This document shows, one piece after another, positions 38,263 to 50,192 of a stretch of 64,000 bases of DNA. The DNA comes from Auanema rhodensis (taxonomy: Eukaryota; Nematoda; Chromadorea; Rhabditida; Rhabditidae): contig OZ059894.1 of NCBI GenBank assembly GCA_964057225.1, positions 22,412,476 to 22,476,475 on the forward strand, read 5' to 3'. Made by a program: the position numbers and the translations under genes. Every line of letters starts with the position of its first letter. Position 1 is the stretch's first letter. The notes beneath the pieces are model-generated. The model worked only from the letters and a program-made list of their open reading frames with translations, made no database searches and was not told the origin of the DNA.

Positions 38263-38612
38263 CCGAGATATCAACTGATATAAGTTCACACTTATATCCT
38301 CGATTTTCACCCTGAAGGAATAATTTTTTCGTTGAATAACATTGTCCATCGTCTTTGCCTTGAAAAAAGGAATCTAAAAACATCTACTTTTTGCTAAATT
38401 ATTTTGAAATTTTGGAAAAAATTTTTGTCAAAATGTTTTTGGAAGCATTGTTGAGTGTACATGGAAACTCAACATACACTAATGCATCATTTTTCAAACG
38501 ATCATAACTAATTTTTGTATCAAGCGTTTCTCAATGTAGTTTAGTGCATTCGATGCGGATTTTTCAGCTGCGTCGATCTGTGTTATCAGATTTGCGCTAG
38601 CTAAAAAATGCA
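38263..38612 (+). repeat. M110, chimeric 350-bp monomer
   Basis: The left half matches the fourth copy of the 7-mer (GAATAA, AAAAAAGG, TTTTGGAAAAAA with the 1-bp loss, T187). The right end matches the first copy (A304C, T342A). Between them the sites C260 and T280 are common to both parents, so the crossover lies somewhere between about 187 and 304. It replaces the usual alpha copy at the start of a five-monomer unit. Confidence 0.85.
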
Positions 38613-41600
38613 CCGAGATATCAACTGATATAAGTTCACACTTATATCCTCGATTTTCACCCTGAAGGAATAATTTTTTCGTTGAATAACATTGTCCATC
38701 GTCTTTGCCTTGAAAAAAGGAATCTAAAAACATCTACTTTTTGCTAAATTATTTTGAAATTTTTCGAAAAAACTTTTGTCAAAATGTTTTTGGAAGCATT
38801 GTTGAGTGTACATGGAAACTCAACATACACTAATGCATCATTTTTCAAACGATCATAACTAATTTTTGTATTAAGCGTTTCTCAATGTAGTATAGTGCAT
38901 TCGATGCGGATTTTTAAGCTGCGTCGATCTCTGTTATCAGATTTGCGCTAGCTTAAAAATGCACCGAGATATCAACTGATATAAGTTCACACTTATATCC
39001 TCGATTTTCACCCTGAAGGAATAATTTTTTCGTTGAATAACACTGTCCATCGTCTTTGCCTTGAAAAAAGGAATCTAAAAACATCTACTTTTTGCTAAAT
39101 TATTTTGAAATTTTTCGAAAAAATTTTTGTCAAAATGTTTTTGGAAGCATTGTTGAGTGTACATGGAAACTCAACATACACTAATGCATCATTTTTCAAA
39201 CGATCATAACTAATTTTTGTATTAAGCGTTTCTCAATGTAGTATAGTGCATTCGATGCGGATTTTTAAGCTGCGTCGATCTCTGTTATCAGATTTGCGCT
39301 AGCTTGAAAATGCACCGAGATATCAACTGATATAAGTTCACACTTATATCCTCGATTTTCACCCTGAAGGAATAATTTTTTCGTTGAATAACATTGTCCA
39401 TCGTCTTTGCCTTGAAAAATGGAATCTAAAAACATCTACTTTTTGCTAAATTATTTTGAAATTTTTCGAAAAAATTTTTGTCAAAATGTTTTTGGAAGCA
39501 ATGTTGAGTGTACATGGAAACTCAACATACACTAATGCATCATTTTTCAAACGATCATAACTAATTTTTGTATTAAGCGTTTCTCAATGTAGTATAGTGC
39601 ATTCGATGCGGATTTTTAAGCTGCGTCGATCTGTGTTATCAGATTTGCGCTAGCGTAAAAATGCACCGAGATATCAACTGATATAAGTTCACACTTATAT
39701 CCTCGATTTTCACCCTGAAGAATTAATTTTTTCGTTGAATAACATTGTCCATCGTCTTTGCCTTGAAAAATGGAATCTAAAAACATCTACTTTTTGCTAA
39801 ATTATTTTGAAATTTTTCGAAAAAATTTTTGTCAAAATGTTTTTGGAAGCATTGTTGAGTGTATATGGAAACTCAACATACATTAATGCATCATTTTTCA
39901 AAGGATCATAACTAATTTTTGTATTAAGCGTTTCTCAATGTAGTATAGTGCATTCGATGCGGATTTTTAAGCTGCGTCGATCTGTGTTATCAGATTTGCG
40001 CTAGCTTAAAAATGCACCGAGATATCAACTGATATAAGTTCACACTTATATCCTCGATTTTCACCCTGAAGAATTAATTTTTTCGTTGAATAACATTGTC
40101 CATCGTCTTTGCCTTGAAAAATGGAATCTAAAAACATCTACTTTTTGCTAAATTATTTTGAAATTTTTCGAAAAAATTTTTGTCAAAATGTTTTTGGAAG
40201 CAATGTTGAGTGTACATGGAAACTCAACATACACTAATGCATCATTTTTCAAACGATCATAACTAATTTTTGTATCAAGCGTTTCTCAATGTAGTTTAGT
40301 GCATTCGATGCGGATTTTTCAGCTGCGTCGATCTGTGTTATCAGATTTGCGCTAGCTAAAAAATGCACCGAGATATCAACTGATATAAGTTCACACTTAT
40401 ATCCTCGATTTTCACCCTGAAGGAATAATTTTTTCGTTGAATAACATTGTCCATCGTCTTTGCCTTGAAAAAAGGAATCTAAAAACATCTACTTTTTGCT
40501 AAATTATTTTGAAATTTTTCGAAAAAACTTTTGTCAAAATGTTTTTGGAAGCATTGTTGAGTGTACATGGAAACTCAACATACACTAATGCATCATTTTT
40601 CAAACGATCATAACTAATTTTTGTATTAAGCGTTTCTCAATGTAGTATAGTGCATTCGATGCGGATTTTTAAGCTGCGTCGATCTCTGTTATCAGATTTG
40701 CGCTAGCTTAAAAATGCACCGAGATATCAACTGATATAAGTTCACACTTATATCCTCGATTTTCACCCTGAAGGAATAATTTTTTCGTTGAATAACACTG
40801 TCCATCGTCTTTGCCTTGAAAAAAGGAATCTAAAAACATCTACTTTTTGCTAAATTATTTTGAAATTTTTCGAAAAAATTTTTGTCAAAATGTTTTTGGA
40901 AGCATTGTTGAGTGTACATGGAAACTCAACATACACTAATGCATCATTTTTCAAACGATCATAACTAATTTTTGTATTAAGCGTTTCTCAATGTAGTATA
41001 GTGCATTCGATGCGGATTTTTAAGCTGCGTCGATCTCTGTTATCAGATTTGCGCTAGCTTAAAAATGCACCGAGATATCAACTGATATAAGTTCACACTT
41101 ATATCCTCGATTTTCACCCTGAAGGAATAATTTTTTCGTTGAATAACATTGTCCATCGTCTTTGCCTTGAAAAAAGGAATCTAAAAACATCTACTTTTTG
41201 CTAAATTATTTTGAAATTTTGGAAAAAATTTTTGTCAAAATGTTTTTGGAAGCATTGTTGAGTGTACATGGAAACTCAACATACACTAATGCATCATTTT
41301 TCAAACGATCATAACTAATTTTTGTATCAAGCGTTTCTCAATGTAGTTTAGTGCATTCGATGCGGATTTTTAAGCTGCGTCGATCTGTGTTATCAGATTT
41401 GCGCTAGCTTAAAAATGCACCGAGATATCAACTGATATAAGTTCACACTTATATCCTCGATTTTCACCCTGAAGGAATAATTTTTTCGTTGAATAACACT
41501 GTCCATCGTCTTTGACTTGAAAAAAGGAATCTAAAAACATCTACTTTTTGCTAAATTATTTTGAAATTTTTCGAAAAAATTTTTGTCAAAATGTTTTTGG

Positions 41601-44226
41601 AAGCATTGTTGAGTGTACATGGAAACTCAACATACACTAATGCATCATTTTTCAAACGATCATAACTAATTTTTGTATTAAGCGTTTCTCAATGTAGTAT
41701 AGTGCATTCGATGCGGATTTTTAAGCTGCGTCGATCTCTGTTATCAGATTTGCGCTAGCTTAAAAATGCACCGAGATATCAACTGATATAAGTTCACACT
41801 TATATCCTCGATTTTCACCCTGAAGGAATAATTTTTTCGTTGAATAACATTGTCCATCGTCTTTGCCTTGAAAAAAGGAATCTAAAAACATCTACTTTTT
41901 GCTAAATTTTTTTGAAATTTTTCGAAAAAATTTTTGTCAAAATGTTTTTGGAAGCAATGTTGAGTGTACATGGAAACTCAACATACACTAATGCATCATT
42001 TTTCAAACGATCATAACTAATTTTTGTATTAAGCGTTTCTCAATGTAGTATAGTGCATTCGATGCGGATTTTTAAGCTGCGTCGATCTGTGTTATCAGAT
42101 TTGCGCTAGCGTAAAAATGCACCGAGATATCAACTGATATAAGTTCACACTTATATCCTCGATTTTCACCCTGAAGAATTAATTTTTTCGTTGAATAACA
42201 TTGTCCATCGTCTTTGCCTTGAAAAATGGAATCTAAAAACATCTACTTTTTGCTAAATTATTTTGAAATTTTTCGAAAAAATTTTTGTCAAAATGTTTTT
42301 GGAAGCATTGTTGAGTGTATATGGAAACTCAACATACATTAATGCATCATTTTTCAAAGGATCATAACTAATTTTTGTATTAAGCGTTTCTCAATGTAGT
42401 ATAGTGCATTCGATGCGGATTTTTAAGCTGCGTCGATCTGTGTTATCAGATTTGCGCTAGCTTAAAAATGCACCGAGATATCAACTGATATAAGTTCACA
42501 CTTATATCCTCGATTTTCACCCTGAAGAATTAATTTTTTCGTTGAATAACATTGTCCATCGTCTTTGCCTTGAAAAATGGAATCTAAAAACATCTACTTT
42601 TTGCTAAATTATTTTGAAATTTTTCGAAAAAATTTTTGTCAAAATGTTTTTGGAAGCAATGTTGAGTGTACATGGAAACTCAACATACACTAATGCATCA
42701 TTTTTCAAACGATCATAACTAATTTTTGTATCAAGCGTTTCTCAATGTAGTTTAGTGCATTCGATGCGGATTTTTCAGCTGCGTCGATCTGTGTTATCAG
42801 ATTTGCGCTAGCTAAAAAATGCACCGAGATATCAACTGATATAAGTTCACACTTATATCCTCGATTTTCACCCTGAAGGAATAATTTTTTCGTTGAATAA
42901 CATTGTCCATCGTCTTTGCCTTGAAAAAAGGAATCTAAAAACATCTACTTTTTGCTAAATTATTTTGAAATTTTTCGAAAAAACTTTTGTCAAAATGTTT
43001 TTGGAAGCATTGTTGAGTGTACATGGAAACTCAACATACACTAATGCATCATTTTTCAAACGATCATAACTAATTTTTGTATTAAGCGTTTCTCAATGTA
43101 GTATAGTGCATTCGATGCGGATTTTTAAGCTGCGTCGATCTCTGTTATCAGATTTGCGCTAGCTTAAAAATGCACCGAGATATCAACTGATATAAGTTCA
43201 CACTTATATCCTCGATTTTCACCCTGAAGGAATAATTTTTTCGTTGAATAACACTGTCCATCGTCTTTGCCTTGAAAAAAGGAATCTAAAAACATCTACT
43301 TTTTGCTAAATTATTTTGAAATTTTTCGAAAAAATTTTTGTCAAAATGTTTTTGGAAGCATTGTTGAGTGTACATGGAAACTCAACATACACTAATGCAT
43401 CATTTTTCAAACGATCATAACTAATTTTTGTATTAAGCGTTTCTCAATGTAGTATAGTGCATTCGATGCGGATTTTTAAGCTGCGTCGATCTCTGTTATC
43501 AGATTTGCGCTAGCTTAAAAATGCACCGAGATATCAACTGATATAAGTTCACACTTATATCCTCGATTTTCACCCTGAAGGAATAATTTTTTCGTTGAAT
43601 AACATTGTCCATCGTCTTTGCCTTGAAAAAAGGAATCTAAAAACATCTACTTTTTGCTAAATTATTTTGAAATTTTGGAAAAAATTTTTGTCAAAATGTT
43701 TTTGGAAGCATTGTTGAGTGTACATGGAAACTCAACATACACTAATGCATCATTTTTCAAACGATCATAACTAATTTTTGTATCAAGCGTTTCTCAATGT
43801 AGTTTAGTGCATTCGATGCGGATTTTTAAGCTGCGTCGATCTGTGTTATCAGATTTGCGCTAGCTTAAAAATGCACCGAGATATCAACTGATATAAGTTC
43901 ACACTTATATCCTCGATTTTCACCCTGAAGGAATAATTTTTTCGTTGAATAACACTGTCCATCGTCTTTGACTTGAAAAAAGGAATCTAAAAACATCTAC
44001 TTTTTGCTAAATTATTTTGAAATTTTTCGAAAAAATTTTTGTCAAAATGTTTTTGGAAGCATTGTTGAGTGTACATGGAAACTCAACATACACTAATGCA
44101 TCATTTTTCAAACGATCATAACTAATTTTTGTATTAAGCGTTTCTCAATGTAGTATAGTGCATTCGATGCGGATTTTTAAGCTGCGTCGATCTCTGTTAT
44201 CAGATTTGCGCTAGCTTGAAAATGCA

Positions 44227-46333
44227 CCGAGATATCAACTGATATAAGTTCACACTTATATCCTCGATTTTCACCCTGAAGGAATGATTTTTTTGTTGAA
44301 TAACATTGTCCATCGTCTTTGCCTTGAAAAAAGGAATCTAAAAACATCTACTTTTTGCTAAATTATTTTGAAATTTTTCGAAAAAATTTTTGTCAAAATG
44401 TTTTTGGAAGCAATGTTGAGTGTACATGGAAACTCAACATACACTAATGCATCATTTTTCAAACGATCATAACTAATTTTTGTATTAAGCGTTTCTCAAT
44501 GTAGTATAGTGCATTCGATGCGGATTTTTAAGCTGCGTCGATCTGTGTTATCAGATTTGCGCTAGCTTAAAAATGCACCGAGATATCAACTGATATAAGT
44601 TCACACTTATATCCTCGATTTTCACCCTGAAGAATTAATTTTTTCGTTGAATAACATTGTCCATCGTCTTTGCCTTGAATAAAGGAATCTAAAAACATCT
44701 ACTTTTTGCTAAATTATTTTTGAAATTTTTCGAAAAAATTTTTGTCAAAATGTTTTTGGAAGCAATGTTGAGTGTACATGGAAACTCAACATACACTAAT
44801 GCATCATTTTTCAAACGATCATAACTAATTTTTGTGTTAAGCGTTTCTCAATGTAGTATAGTGCATTCGATGCGGATTTTTAAGCTGCGTCGATCTGTGT
44901 TATCAGATTTGCGCTAGCTTAAAAATGCACCGAGATATCAACTGATATAAGTTCACACTTATATCCTCGATTTTCACCCTGAAGGAATAATTTTTTCGTT
45001 GAATAACATTGTCCATCGTCTTTGCCTTGAAAAAAGGAATCTAAAAACATCTACTTTTTGCTAAATTATTTTGAAATTTTTCGAAAAAATTTTTGTCAAA
45101 ATGTTTTTGGAAGCATTGTTGAGTGTACATGGAAACTCAACATACACTAATGCATCATTTTTCAAACGATCATAACTAATTTTTGTATTAAGCGTTTCTC
45201 AATGTAGTATAGTGCATTCGATGCGGATTTTTAAGCTGCGTCGATCTCTGTTATCAGATTTGCGCTAGCTTAAAAATGCACCGAGATATCAACTGATATA
45301 AGTTCACACTTATATCCTCGATTTTCACCCTGAAGGAATAATTTTTTCGTTGAATAACATTGTCCATCGTCTTTGCCTTGAAAAAAGGAATCTAAAAACA
45401 TCTACTTTTTGCTAAATTATTTTGAAATTTTTCGAAAAAATTTTTGTCAAAATGTTTTTGGAAGCAATGTTGAGTGTACATGGAAACTCAACATACACTA
45501 ATGCATCATTTTTCAAACGATCATAACTAACTTTTGTATTAAGCGTTTCTCAATGTAGTATAGTGCATTCGATGCGGATTTTTAAGCTGCGTCGATCTGT
45601 GTTATCAGATTTGCGCTAGCTTAAAAATGCACCGAGATATCAACTGATATAAGTTCACACTTATATCCTCGATTTTCACCCTGAAGAATTAATTTTTTCG
45701 TTGAATAACATTGTCCATCGTCTTTGCCTTGAAAAATGAAATCTAAAAACATCTACTTTTTGCTAAATTATTTTGAAATTTTTCGAAAAAATTTTTGTCA
45801 AAATGTTTTTGGAAGCATTGTTGAGTGTACATGGAAACTCAACATACACTAATGCATCATTTTTCAAACGATCATTACTAATTTTTGTATCAAGCGTTTC
45901 TCAATGTAGTTTAGTGCATTCGATGCGGATTTTTAAGCTGCGTCGATCTGTGTTATCAGATTTGCGCTAGCTTAAAAATGCACCGAGATATCAACTGATA
46001 TAAGTTCACACTTATATCCTCGATTTTCACCCTGAAGGAATAATTTTTTCGTTGAATAACATTGTCCATCGTCTTTGCCTTGAAAAAAGGAATCTAAAAA
46101 CATCTACTTTTTGCTAAATTATTTTGAAATTTTTCGAAAAAATTTTTGTCAAAATGTTTTTGGAAGCATTGTTGAGTGTACATGGAAACTCAACATACAC
46201 TAATGCATCATTTTTCAAACGATCATTACTAATTTTTGTATTAAGCGTTTCTCAATGTAGTTTAGTGCATTCGATGCGGATTTTTAAGCTGCGTCGATCT
46301 GTGTTATCAGATTTGCGCTAGCTTAAAAATGCA
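44227..46333 (+). repeat. Six-monomer duplication, copy 1 (M127-M132)
   Basis: GAATGATTTTTTTG in M127 recurs in M133 (46334), AACTTTTGTA in M130 recurs in M136, and CATTAC (A245T) in M131-M132 recurs in M137-M138, each about 2106 bp on. The offset is 2107 bp at the left because M128 (44578, 352 bp) has one extra T in ATTATTTTTG. M128 and M134, and M129 and M135, are less alike, so the copies have been edited since. Confidence 0.8.
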
Positions 46334-48439
46334 CCGAGATATCAACTGATATAAGTTCACACTTATATCCTCGATTTTCACCCTGAAGGAATGATTTTTT
46401 TGTTGAATAACATTGTCCATCGTCTTTGCCTTGAAAAAAGGAATCTAAAAACATCTACTTTTTGCTAAATTATTTTGAAATTTTTCGAAAAAATTTTTGT
46501 CAAAATGTTTTTGGAAGCAATGTTGAGTGTACATGGAAACTCAACATACACTAATGCATCATTTTTCAAACGATCATAACTAATTTTTGTATTAAGCGTT
46601 TCTCAATGTAGTATAGTGCATTCGATGCGGATTTTTAAGCTGCGTCGATCTGTGTTATCAGATTTGCGCTAGCTTAAAAATGCACCGAGATATCAACTGA
46701 TATAAGTTCACACTTATATCCTCGATTTTCACCCTGAAGAATTAATTTTTTCGTTGAATAACATTGTCCATCGTCTTTGCCTTGAAAAATGAAATCTAAA
46801 AACATCTACTTTTTGCTAAATTATTTTGAAATTTTTCGAAAAAATTTTTGTCAAAATGTTTTTGGAAGCATTGTTGAGTGTACATGGAAACTCAACATAC
46901 ACTAATGCATCATTTTTCAAACGATCATAACTAATTTTTGTATCAAGCGTTTCTCAATGTAGTTTAGTGCATTCGATGCGGATTTTTAAGCTGCGTCGAT
47001 CTGTGTTATCAGATTTGCGCTAGCTTAAAAATGCACCGAGATATCAACTGATATAAGTTCACACTTATATCCTCGATTTTCACCCTGAAGAATTAATTTT
47101 TTCGTTGAATAACATTGTCCATCGTCTTTGCCTTGAAAAATGGAATCTAAAAACATCTACTTTTTGCTAAATTATTTTGAAATTTTTCGAAAAAATTTTT
47201 GTCAAAATGTTTTTGGAAGCATTGTTGAGTGTACATGGAAACTCAACATACACTAATGCATCATTTTTCAAACGATCATAACTAATTTTTGTATTAAGCG
47301 TTTCTCAATGTAGTATAGTGCATTCGATGCGGATTTTTAAGCTGCGTCGATCTCTGTTATCAGATTTGCGCTAGCTTAAAAATGCACCGAGATATCAACT
47401 GATATAAGTTCACACTTATATCCTCGATTTTCACCCTGAAGGAATAATTTTTTCGTTGAATAACATTGTCCATCGTCTTTGCCTTGAAAAAAGGAATCTA
47501 AAAACATCTACTTTTTGCTAAATTATCTTGAAATTTTTCGAAAAAATTTTTGTCAAAATGTTTTTGGAAGCAATGTTGAGTGTACATGGAAACTCAACAT
47601 ACACTAATGCATCATTTTTCAAACGATCATAACTAACTTTTGTATTAAGCGTTTCTCAATGTAGTATAGTGCATTCGATGCGGATTTTTAAGCTGCGTCG
47701 ATCTGTGTTATCAGATTTGCGCTAGCTTAAAAATGCACCGAGATATCAACTGATATAAGTTCACACTTATATCCTCGATTTTCACCCTGAAGAATTAATT
47801 TTTTCGTTGAATAACATTGTCCATCGTCTTTGCCTTGAAAAATGAAATCTAAAAACATCTACTTTTTGCTAAATTATTTTGAAATTTTTCGAAAAAATTT
47901 TTGTCAAAATGTTTTTGGAAGCATTGTTGAGTGTACATGGAAACTCAACATACACTAATGCATCATTTTTCAAACGATCATTACTAATTTTTGTATCAAG
48001 CGTTTCTCAATGTAGTTTAGTGCATTCGATGCGGATTTTTAAGCTGCGTCGATCTGTGTTATCAGATTTGCGCTAGCTTAAAAATGCACCGAGATATCAA
48101 CTGATATAAGTTCACACTTATATCCTCGATTTTCACCCTGAAGGAATAATTTTTTCGTTGAATAACATTGTCCATCGTCTTTGCCTTGAAAAAAGGAATC
48201 TAAAAACATCTACTTTTTGCTAAATTATTTTGAAATTTTTCGAAAAAATTTTTGTCAAAATGTTTTTGGAAGCATTGTTGAGTGTACATGGAAACTCAAC
48301 ATACACTAATGCATCATTTTTCAAACGATCATTACTAATTTTTGTATTAAGCGTTTCTCAATGTAGTTTATTGCATTCGATGCGGATTTTTAAGCTGCGT
48401 CGATCTGTGTTATCAGATTTGCGCTAGCTTAAAAATGCA
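46334..48439 (+). repeat. Six-monomer duplication, copy 2 (M133-M138)
   Basis: Partner of 44227-46333. M136 has a private ATTATCTTG and M138 a private TTTATTGC. M134 replaces the AATAAAGG copy of the first set with an M-form copy, and M135 carries TGG where M129 carries K. Confidence 0.78.
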
Positions 48440-49141
48440 CCGAGATATCAACTGATATAAGTTCACACTTATATCCTCGATTTTCACCCTGAAGAATTAA
48501 TTTTTTCGTTGAATAACATTGTCCATCGTCTTTGCCTTGAAAAATGAAATCTAAAAACATCTACTTTTTGCTAAATTATTTTGAAATTTTTCGAAAAAAT
48601 TTTTGTCAAAATGTTTTTGGAAGCATTGTTGAGTGTACATGGAAACTCAACATACACTAATGCATCATTTTTCAAACGATCATAACTAATTTTTGTATCA
48701 AGCGTTTCTCAATGTAGTTTAGTGCATTCGATGCGGATTTTTAAGCTGCGTCGATCTGTGTTATCAGATTTGCGCTAGCTTAAAAATGCACCGAGATATC
48801 AACTGATATAAGTTCACACTTATATCCTCGATTTTCACCCTGAAGAATTAATTTTTTCGTTGAATAACATTGTCCATCGTCTTTGCCTTGAAAAAAGGAA
48901 TCTAAAAACATCTACTTTTTGCTAAATTATTTTGAAATTTTTCGAAAAAATTTTTGTCAAAATGTTTTTGGAAGCAATGTTGAGTGTACATGGAAACTCA
49001 ACATACACTAATGCATCATTTTTCAAACGATCATAACTAATTTTTGTATTAAGCGTTTCTCAATGTAGTATAGTGCATTCGATGCGGATTTTTAAGCTGC
49101 GTCGATCTGTGTTATCAGATTTGCGCTAGCTTAAAAATGCA

Positions 49142-50192
49142 CCGAGATATCAACTGATATAAGTTCACACTTATATCCTCGATTTTCACCCTGAAGAATT
49201 AATTTTTTCGTTGAATAACATTGTCCATCGTCTTTGCCTTGAAAAATGAAATCTAAAAACATCTACTTTTTGCTAAATTATTTTGAAATTTTTGAAAAAA
49301 TTTTTGTCAAAATGTTTTTGGAAGCATTGTTGAGTGTACATGGAAACTCAACATACACTAATGCATCATTTTTCAAACGATCATAACTAATTTTTGTATC
49401 AAGCGTTTCTCAATGTAGTTTAGTGCATTCGATGCGGATTTTTAAGCTGCGTCGATCTGTGTTATCAGATTTGCGCTAGCTTAAAAATGCACCGAGATAT
49501 CAACTGATATAAGTTCACACTTATATCCTCGATTTTCACCCTGAAGGAATAGTTTTTTCGTTGAATAACATTGTCCATCGTCTTTGCCTTGAAAAAAGGA
49601 ATCTAAAAACATCTACTTTTTGCTAAATTATTTTGAAATTTTTCGAAAAAATTTTTGTCAAAATGTTTTTGGAAGCAATGTTGAGTGTACATGGAAACTC
49701 AACATACACTAATGCATCATTTTTCAAACGATCATAACTAATTTTTGTATTAAGCGTTTCTCAATGTAGTATAGTGCATTCGATGCGGATTTTTAAGCTG
49801 CGTCGATCTGTGTTATCAGATTTGCGCTAGCTTAAAAATGCACCGAGATATCAACTGATATAAGTTCACACTTATATCCTCGATTTTCACCCTGAAGAAT
49901 TAATTTTTTCGTTGAATAACATTGTCCATCGTCTTTGCCTTGAAAAATGAAATCTAAAAACATCTACTTTTTGCTAAATTATTTTGAAATTTTTGAAAAA
50001 ATTTTTGTCAAAATGTTTTTGGAAGCATTGTTGAGTGTACATGGAAACTCAACATACACTAATGCATCATTTTTCAAACGATCATAACTAATTTTTGTAT
50101 CAAGCGTTTCTCAATGTAGTTTAGTGCATTCGATGCGGATTTTTAAGCTGCGTCGATCTGTGTTATCAGATTTGCGCTAGCTTAAAAATGCA
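49142..50192 (+). repeat. M141 and M143, 350-bp monomers lacking the central C
   Basis: In M141 (49142) and M143 (49843) the palindrome TTTTTCGAAAAAA has become TTTTTGAAAAAA. The two copies are 701 bp apart, one dimer unit, and otherwise match, so the deletion was copied once with the dimer. M142 between them has a private AATAGTTTTTT. Confidence 0.9.

Larger units (their letters stand above)
32649..44226 (+). repeat. 7-mer HOR of 2456 bp, with 9-mer and 5-mer variants
   Basis: The basic order is alpha (A304C/T342A), beta (CTTTTGTCAAAATG, G319C), a T80C/G319C copy, a TTTTGGAAAAAA copy 1 bp short, another T80C/G319C copy, a T341G copy, and a C199T/C218T copy. Units are M94-M100 (32649-35104, 2456 bp), M101-M109 (35105-38262, nine copies, 3158 bp), M110-M114 (38263-40016, five copies, 1754 bp), M115-M121 (40017-42472, 2456 bp) and M122-M126 (42473-44226, incomplete). 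The last two share TTTGACTTG at 41511 and 43967, exactly 2456 bp apart, so they are the most recent duplicates. Beta here has lost G170, unlike the tetramer block. Confidence 0.92.

Noticed and set aside
45773-45970. 65-codon plus-strand open frames in the dimer block as genes
   Set aside because: TTG start, opened by one substitution (A245T), no recognised domain, low-complexity A/T-rich codons.
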